Shown: one piece after another, positions 58,891-64,000 of the stretch
Numbering within the stretch: position 1 is the first letter of the stretch
Layout: each line of letters begins with the position of its first letter
Origin: Bacteroidetes bacterium UBA6221
GTDB lineage: Bacteria > Bacteroidota > Bacteroidia > Chitinophagales > Chitinophagaceae
DNA: 64,000 nucleotides
Direction: 5' to 3'
NCBI GenBank assembly: GCA_002421685.1
Contig: DISB01000017.1
Coordinates: 97,169 to 161,168 of the forward strand
The notes under the pieces: model-generated
Seen by the model: the letters and a program-made list of their open reading frames with translations, nothing else
What the model was told of the DNA's origin: nothing
The model's database searches: none
Translations under genes and position numbers: made by a program

Positions 58891-59484
58891 CTAATTAGAG
58901 CTTATGATTTGCCTTTGCCCGTAAAAGCCGGGTAGGGGATAGCCAAGCTCCTCCATGATATTTTCCAGCATTATTTCATTATCAGGATTATACTTTCTGC
59001 CCAGGTTGAAGCCGTTCAGCCTGCCCCATGCCAGCCATTTTGTTGCTGCAAGCCCGCCCTTATACTCCTGCAACATATCATATATGTTCATGCCTGTCTG
59101 GCGGGCTACCAGTTTTACCAGCAATACGCCCTGCGTCTCGTTCAGTCCCTTTATTTCCGCGTTAAATCGTTGTTTCAGTTCCGCCTCCCTGTTCTTTACA
59201 AAAGCTCTTCTTTCCTTTCGTCCTGCACCGTCGCCGGTCCTGGTTTCCAGTTCGTTATATAGTTTTACGGCTTCGTTTACATATGGAAGGACGGTTGTAA
59301 CATAATACTTCGTCTGGTTGTAGCGGTAGCGCACCGTGTCATTAGCCCACGCCCGCTGTGCTTTTATCAGCACGGTGTCCATAGTTACATGCAGTAGTGT
59401 ATCTGCGGCCTGGGGTGTTTGTGCTGTAGAAGAACGACCGCCCAGGCATAATAAGATAACTGCTATGCTAAAAAAAAACTTCAT
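58891..59484 (-). CDS. DUF4294 family exported protein
   Basis: A 197-residue protein with signal peptide MKFFFSIAVILLCLGGRSSTAQ. The body is the DUF4294 pattern: RYRYNQTKYYVTTVLPYVNE, AVKLYNELETR, RRAFVKNREAELKQRF, LNETQGVLLVKLVARQTGMN and LLQEYKGGLAAT-like helix into LAWGRLNGFNLGRKYNPDNE. DUF4294 is restricted to Bacteroidetes and has no assigned activity. The frame extends to 59514, but the ATG at 59484 starts the signal peptide. Confidence 0.88.
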   Translation of the reverse strand: MKFFFSIAVILLCLGGRSSTAQTPQAADTLLHVTMDTVLIKAQRAWANDTVRYRYNQTKYYVTTVLPYVNEAVKLYNELETRTGDGAGRKERRAFVKNREAELKQRFNAEIKGLNETQGVLLVKLVARQTGMNIYDMLQEYKGGLAATKWLAWGRLNGFNLGRKYNPDNEIMLENIMEELGYPLPGFYGQRQIISSN

Positions 59485-59536
59485 ATATGCACCGGTGCAA
59501 GCTTTGTGCCACAATAACCTTAAGAAAAGTTAAGGC

Positions 59537-61927
59537 CTATTGCCGTACTATAGTGAACCGTACGCGCTTTTCTTCTGCATCTTGTAACACTTGCAATATA
59601 TACACGCCGCTGGCCGCACCCCGTAGGTCTATCATGGTTTTAAATTTTGAACGTTCAGGCACCGCTTCGCCCTGGTACATAACTTTCCCCTGGTGGCTGA
59701 ATATGGTCATTTTCAGCGGTGCATCTGTTTGGGTAATTCCCGCAATGGTAAATTGCCCGTCGTTGGGATTCGGATAAAGGTTCAGCGTAATGCCCAATAT
59801 GTCTTTTACCTCCACTACGGTGAAGGCGGTAGTAGTGCAGCCGTTGTATACTGAGAAGAGTTCATACTTCCCGGCATTCCTGAAGGTAGCTACCTGTATT
59901 TTAGGTTCACGTTCATTGGAAGTAAAGCCATCGGGCCCGGTCCAATAAAAGGCCACGCTGTCCTTGTCATTGTCGGCAAACAGTTCGATGATTTCGCCTT
60001 CCTTCAAGGGGCTGTTGCTCCTTGCTTTGGATATGCCCGGCCCTTCGCGTGTTATCACTTCAGTTGTTTTAGCCGCCGACACACAACCGTCGCTGGTGGC
60101 CCGCACACTGTACATGCCCTCCATTTTGTCCAGGAAGTATGCTGACGGGTTCTGCTCTGCCGATGAAAAACCGCCAGGCCCTGTCCAGGAAAATGTTGAG
60201 TTGTTCAAAGAACTTTCCGCAAACAGGTTGAGATCGGTATAGAGGCACACCGGGCTGTTGCTGCTGATATGTGTTACTTCCGGCATCGGTTTAATAGTTA
60301 CATGGGTGGTGTCGGTTTCATCGCAGTACTCCAATGTTGTCGTAATGGTATATACGCCTTCGGCGTCTTTAGTTACATTGTTCAATTCCGGGTTTTGCGC
60401 GTTCGATGCAAAACCGTTTGGCCCGGTCCAGCTATATGTACCATTATTGGTGGTTGCAGCGGTTAGTTCCAGCTTTTCACTGATGCACAATGGTCCGTTG
60501 TTCTTTGGCTGTGGCGCCTTTATGTCCGGTATCTTTATATTTATGTAAGAAGGCGGCGACTTGCAGCCCAGCACTTCTTGCGTCACCACATACAGCCCCG
60601 CGTCTTCCGCCGTTACGGCGGCTTTCCCGTAACTACGGTTAATGCTGATGACCGTGCTGTCGTTGGGTAGCTTCTTCCATTCAATGCCTTCGGTCGTAGC
60701 GCTTTGGGCAGACAGTTGCAACTTATCGCCGGGGCATAGTAAACTATCGCCAGATATCGGCAGCGGCACCAGCGGTATGCCTACCTTTACTTCTGTTATA
60801 CCCGGTTTGGACTCGCAGCCATTTTTCACGGCATATAGTTTCCAGTCGCCTTCCTCGTCTTTGCTGATGTTGGGTATGGTTACATTCAGGTTGTTATCCG
60901 ATTGGCCCTTTGGCCCTTCCCACCTGTAGCTTACGCCCGGTGTGGTACTGCCGCCGCCCAGTACAAGCGTTTCACCCACGCACAGCGGACCGTTGTTGGT
61001 AGCCGTTGGTGTATCTGGCAGAGGTTTTATCAGCGTACGGGAACTATCGGTCGTCGAGCAATTTGTACCCTTTATCTTTACTGTGAGCTTGAACCATCCG
61101 TCGTTGCTTACTTTGGTGCTCAACAAATTGATAGTAGATTGACTGGACGTCATATTAGGGGGGTACTCCCAATAAAAGTCAAGTAAATTGGCCGACAGGT
61201 TGCAGATATTGCAACGTGGAGATATCGAAAATGCTTGTCCTTCGCAGGCAAACGAATCGGTTTCAAAGGGCATGCTCCAAAATACGGGTTTAGGTATCAC
61301 CAGTACCTTCACCGTATCTTTCGAGGTGCAGTTATAGCTGGTTACTGTAACAATATAATCGCCGCTGTCGTTACCAGGCACCGTTGGCCTCGATGGGTTT
61401 TGCGTGTTAGTTGCGGTCCATCCGTTTGGCCCCGTCCAGTTATATTTGGGCAATGCATTCGGGCTGGTAGCGCCCAGGTTCAGCGCGCCGCCTTCGCACA
61501 ACGGACTATTAGAGGTTGCTGTCACCGTCGGCAGGTCCGATACCCTGATGTTCTTATTGTTGGGGCCTGAGGTATGTGCCGGGTGATTGGTAACCACGCG
61601 CAACCGGTAACCGGTGCCCGCCGTTACCTGCGGTGGCAATGTACAGTTGGCCGTTGATGAATTTATTCCGCTTCCGTATGCATATCCTACTATTACGGGA
61701 TTGGCAAAACTACCTGTAGCATTAGACATTTCTATCCTAAACACATTGGTATCATCAAATGGGGTAGAACCAATAGCCAGCGGAACGGCAAAACTACCAT
61801 GGACACAGAGCAAGGTATCTGTAAAATTGGGAGATATATCGGCTGTCTGGCCCTTGGCAGTGTATGAATACAAGCTCACAAGCAAGCACGCGAGCGCCTT
61901 TAATGTACTTTTAAACCTGTTTGGCAT
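59537..61927 (-). CDS. Large secreted adhesin-like protein with Ig-like repeats and T9SS sorting domain
   Basis: A 796-residue exported protein. After the signal peptide (LKALACLLVSLYSYTAKGQ), residues 140-690 hold about six to seven Ig-like/PKD-like repeats of some 80 residues, each with a start like NNGPLCxGExLxL, a YxWTGPxGF core, then QNPxxxxVxxxxxGxYxV and a closing conserved Cys. The paired Cys probably form a disulfide in each repeat. The last 85 residues are a T9SS sorting domain (LNLYPNPNDGQFTIAG, ASGVYILQVLQD, VRFTIVRQ). It is probably a cell-surface adhesin or gliding-related filament. It is divergent from the EGF-like lipoprotein genes. Confidence 0.9.
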   Translation of the reverse strand: MPNRFKSTLKALACLLVSLYSYTAKGQTADISPNFTDTLLCVHGSFAVPLAIGSTPFDDTNVFRIEMSNATGSFANPVIVGYAYGSGINSSTANCTLPPQVTAGTGYRLRVVTNHPAHTSGPNNKNIRVSDLPTVTATSNSPLCEGGALNLGATSPNALPKYNWTGPNGWTATNTQNPSRPTVPGNDSGDYIVTVTSYNCTSKDTVKVLVIPKPVFWSMPFETDSFACEGQAFSISPRCNICNLSANLLDFYWEYPPNMTSSQSTINLLSTKVSNDGWFKLTVKIKGTNCSTTDSSRTLIKPLPDTPTATNNGPLCVGETLVLGGGSTTPGVSYRWEGPKGQSDNNLNVTIPNISKDEEGDWKLYAVKNGCESKPGITEVKVGIPLVPLPISGDSLLCPGDKLQLSAQSATTEGIEWKKLPNDSTVISINRSYGKAAVTAEDAGLYVVTQEVLGCKSPPSYINIKIPDIKAPQPKNNGPLCISEKLELTAATTNNGTYSWTGPNGFASNAQNPELNNVTKDAEGVYTITTTLEYCDETDTTHVTIKPMPEVTHISSNSPVCLYTDLNLFAESSLNNSTFSWTGPGGFSSAEQNPSAYFLDKMEGMYSVRATSDGCVSAAKTTEVITREGPGISKARSNSPLKEGEIIELFADNDKDSVAFYWTGPDGFTSNEREPKIQVATFRNAGKYELFSVYNGCTTTAFTVVEVKDILGITLNLYPNPNDGQFTIAGITQTDAPLKMTIFSHQGKVMYQGEAVPERSKFKTMIDLRGAASGVYILQVLQDAEEKRVRFTIVRQ

Positions 61928-62028
61928 AAAATTATTTACCTGTTATGCAATGTACTTAAGGTACAATTTGTATAAAATTAATATTTATTAACATTTTTTA
62001 ATCGCTTTTTTTAGGGGATGTTATGCAA

Positions 62029-62036
62029 TAGATTTG
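62029..62036 (+). promoter_or_regulatory. -7 element TAGATTTG for the EGF-like lipoprotein genes
   Basis: An exact TAnnTTTG match ending eight bases before the ATG at 62045, which supports that start over the one at 62018. Confidence 0.5.
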
Positions 62037-62044
62037 CACTGCTT

Positions 62045-62524
62045 ATGTGCTACAGGTTCATATTCACAATATTATTGGCACTGGCTATAGCAGGCTGCAT
62101 ATCCGACAAATGCGGTTCTGTCAATTGCCTCAACGAGGGGGTATGTGTCCGGGGGGAGTGTACTTGCCCTTTTGCATGGGAAGGGGAGTTTTGCCAGTCA
62201 AAGTGGAACGATAAGTTCAACGGCCAATGGGTATCGCTGGAAACTGCCGGCGCCGATACTTTGCGCAATTACCCGCTGAATGTTGTTGCCGGCAGTTCTC
62301 CCGATTCATTCTACATACTTCACCTCGCGGAGTCTGTTGATACCGTTTTTTGTACAAGAAAGGCCTACAAAACATTCACCATGCACGAAAGGATATTACC
62401 CGACAGCTCGAAAATACAAGGTGGCGAAGGCGTGTACAACGAACTTAACGGTAAAGTCACGGGAGTGTATTCTTTTCATAAACAGGATGTTGTAACTACC
62501 ATAAGTTTTACCTGGTCAAAATGA
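62045..62524 (+). CDS. Lipoprotein with an EGF-like domain
   Basis: A 159-residue lipoprotein: signal CYRFIFTILLALAI with lipobox AIAGC, then an EGF-like module with six cysteines spaced DKCGSVNCLNEGVCVRGECT and CPFAWEGEFCQ. The remaining 100 residues are beta-rich (FNGQWVSLETAGADTLRNYP, DSFYILHLAESVDTVFC) and end SFTWSK. EGF-like modules are uncommon in bacteria and here are presented at the cell envelope. It forms a tandem pair with the next gene, which starts inside its stop codon (ATGA overlap). The start at 62045 is chosen from the promoter position. Confidence 0.83.
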   Translation: MCYRFIFTILLALAIAGCISDKCGSVNCLNEGVCVRGECTCPFAWEGEFCQSKWNDKFNGQWVSLETAGADTLRNYPLNVVAGSSPDSFYILHLAESVDTVFCTRKAYKTFTMHERILPDSSKIQGGEGVYNELNGKVTGVYSFHKQDVVTTISFTWSK

Positions 62525-63191
62525 TTATCCTATTTTTGGCGAAACTCCGCAGAAAGATGCAATTGTTGAAAGGAATAACGGGTACGGCCCTATTGGTTGT
62601 CTTGGTTTTTACGGTTACAGTCTATACGGCTTGTAAAGACAAATATGTTGCATCGCCCAACGCCTGTACCGGTATCGTGTGCCAGAACAACGGCATTTGC
62701 CTTGATGGCAAATGTGACTGCACCTCAGGTTATACAGGCGAGTTTTGCCAGGACAAAGCCATAGCGCCATACATTGGCAGGTGGCGGGTAACCCAGGAGA
62801 TCGTCAGCAGGAATGGACAGCCCGTCAGCGGTATGACTACAACTTACGAAACCACCATTACCGAAGATCCTTCCGGGGTCACCATACTGAACTTCAGCGA
62901 CTTTATGGGCCAGCCGGACTTTGATAACGTACTGGGACGCATCGGTACCTCCATCGAGCTTATTAAAGACGATAATGGAATTTATGTAGAAACGGAAGGA
63001 CCCTCCGACCCCGCAAATTTACATTCAGACGCTACCAGTCGCTTGGCCAGTCAAACAAACAATTGCTGAAAGGAAAAGGCTCTATCAATTCTATAGGTAC
63101 ACGGCTCACCGGCGAATTCTATATCATCTATGCCGATTCCACCAAAGCAATAGAAGACCGCATCACTTTTTCTGCCACGTACCAGGACTGA
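62521..63191 (+). pseudogene. EGF-like lipoprotein paralog with a frameshift
   Basis: The first frame (62521-63069) encodes a signal with lipobox TVYTAC, an EGF-like module NACTGIVCQNNGICLDGKCD then CTSGYTGEFCQ, and a beta-rich domain, but after the C-run at 63009-63012 it drifts into LHSDATSRLASQTNNC and stops. The shifted frame continues smoothly with TFRRYQSLGQSNKQLLKGKG, SINSIGTRLTGEFYIIY and ends ITFSATYQD at 63191, matching the paralog's end (KVTGVYSFH...SFTWSK). One extra C would restore a protein of about 223 residues. It may be a real mutation, phase variation at the C-run, or a sequencing error. An in-frame ATG at 62557 is an alternative start. Confidence 0.75.
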
Positions 63192-63292
63192 TATTCATGC
63201 TTTCATGCAATACAAACATGCGTGCAATTTTCCCGGCTTCACAACTACACATGTAAGCATATTATATGCTGCTAAAAATGGCTCGAAAAAAA

Positions 63293-63322
63293 TTTGCAAT
63301 AATCATTTTGTTACCTACTTTT
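63293..63322 (+). promoter_or_regulatory. Promoter of the tRNA-tuf operon: TTTG, 18 bases, TACTTTTG
   Basis: TTTG at 63293-63296 and TACTTTTG at 63315-63322 match the Bacteroidetes consensus with 18-base spacing, 44 bases before the first tRNA. No terminator or other promoter is evident before tuf, so one transcript probably covers all four tRNAs and tuf. Confidence 0.7.
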
Positions 63323-63366
63323 GCAATCCCCTTTCAAACGGGGGTAGTTCTTTAAAATAAATATAG

Positions 63367-63439
<73 letters not shown>

Positions 63440-63485
63440 CTTTTTTTCGGAGAGACAGGTAACAATGCCCTTTCCAAAAAATACC

Positions 63486-63568
63486 GGGCAGATACCCAAG
63501 CGGCCAACGGGGGCAGACTGTAAATCTGCTGTCTTACGACTTCGGAGGTTCGAATCCTTCTCTGCCCA
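63486..63568 (+). tRNA. tRNA-Tyr (anticodon GUA)
   Basis: An 83-base tRNA with a long variable arm, as expected for bacterial tRNA-Tyr. Acceptor GGGCAGA/TCTGCCC, anticodon arm CAGA-CTGTAAA-TCTG (anticodon GTA), T arm GAGGTTCGAATCCTTC. Discriminator A. Confidence 0.95.
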
Positions 63569-63612
63569 CACAACCATGTTTGTTGTGTGTTATTACAACA
63601 GGCATTTACCAG

Positions 63613-63685
63613 GCGGGAGTAGCTCAGCTGGTAGAGCGACAGCCTTCCAAGCTGTAGGTCGCGGGTTCGAACCTCGTCTCCCGCT
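63613..63685 (+). tRNA. tRNA-Gly (anticodon UCC)
   Basis: A 73-base cloverleaf: acceptor GCGGGAG/CTCCCGC, anticodon arm with loop CTTCCAA (anticodon TCC), T arm CGGGTTCGAACCTCG. Discriminator T. Confidence 0.95.
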
Positions 63686-63701
63686 CTTATTTAGTTCTTA
63701 A

Positions 63702-63773
<72 letters not shown>

Positions 63774-63828
63774 CTGATTTAGTTTACTGAAAGTAAGTTT
63801 CAATTTACATTAACAACTCTTATTTAAT

Positions 63829-64000
63829 ATGGCAAAAGAAAAATTTGATCGTTCCAAGCCGCACGTTAACGTCGGTACCATCGGTCACGTTGACCACGGT
63901 AAAACCACCTTAACCGCTGCTATTACCCTCACACTTGCTGATGCCGGGTTATCGGAATTCCGCTCATTTGACTCAATTGACAATGCTCCTGAAGAAAAGG
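63829..64000 (+). CDS. tuf: Elongation factor Tu (5' end only)
   Basis: The first 57 codons of EF-Tu are present; the gene runs past the window. It opens MAKEKFDRSKPHVNVGTIGH, then VDHGKTTLTAAITLTLADAG (G1 P-loop GHVDHGKT) and FDSIDNAPEEK, the switch I approach. EF-Tu carries aminoacyl-tRNA to the ribosome in a GTP-dependent manner. It follows four tRNA genes under one promoter, a layout typical of Bacteroidetes, where secE, nusG and ribosomal protein genes usually come next. Confidence 0.96.
   Translation, partial: MAKEKFDRSKPHVNVGTIGHVDHGKTTLTAAITLTLADAGLSEFRSFDSIDNAPEEK

Overview
The window looks like a chromosomal segment of a Bacteroidota (Bacteroidetes) bacterium, most like Chitinophagaceae or a close relative. 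The evidence is: promoters of the Bacteroidetes type (TTTG, about 19 bases, then TAnnTTTG); three secreted proteins with type IX secretion (T9SS) C-terminal sorting domains; the small ribosomal protein bTHX; a ParE of the Bacteroidetes form; DUF4294; and the tRNA-tuf arrangement at the right end. Base composition is moderate. Genes are tightly packed, with frequent 1-20 base overlaps.

Layout. 1-4.5 kb: end of an IscA/SufA-type gene, a secreted MORN-like protein, an ABC ATPase without its permease, a hairpin-rich repeat island, a HerA-like ATPase, and a VOC protein next to a short AraC regulator. 4.5-5.46 kb: a gene-free stretch with a tandem 118-base repeat and three paired GTAAC direct repeats. 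5.46-15 kb: parE with a subclass B1 metallo-beta-lactamase gene two bases behind it, stress and housekeeping genes, a desaturase, a T9SS-exported M28 peptidase and tRNA-Gln. 15-34.8 kb: mostly housekeeping genes (PBP2-RodA, an ECF sigma/anti-sigma/Spy-like operon, fmt, aroQ, marR-xerD, a Nei/Fpg glycosylase, pyk, atpG, rsgA, HU, bTHX). 35-55.7 kb: a large polysaccharide locus. 55.7-56.1 kb: a gene-free stretch with three perfect DnaA boxes. 56-63.2 kb: pdxH, a chromate transporter, a Sco1-like protein, DUF4294, a large Ig-like T9SS adhesin, and two EGF-like lipoproteins, the second frameshifted. 63.3-64 kb: tRNA-Thr, -Tyr, -Gly, -Thr leading into tuf, which runs off the end.

The polysaccharide locus is the main accessory system. 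A minus-strand run from 55.6 to 40.6 kb reads Wza-like exporter, Wzc-like tyrosine autokinase, full-length ABC flippase-like transporter, two GT2 enzymes, a GT4, a CE4-like deacetylase, then five further GT4-type enzymes. Beyond it lie a multi-spanning membrane protein, an asparagine-synthase-like amidotransferase, another GT4 and a sugar-nucleotide epimerase. I see no Wzx flippase, no recognisable Wzy polymerase and no priming phosphoglycosyl transferase. The ABC transporter and the unknown membrane protein are therefore the candidates for the flipping and polymerising steps.

Points most worth checking: the DnaA-box cluster as a possible replication origin; the unusual export logic of the polysaccharide locus; the paired GTAAC sites upstream of parE; the B1 beta-lactamase co-transcribed with topoisomerase IV; the broken EGF lipoprotein gene; and many genes whose promoter -7 element lies 4-10 bases before the start codon. 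I could not establish that any single system here is undescribed.
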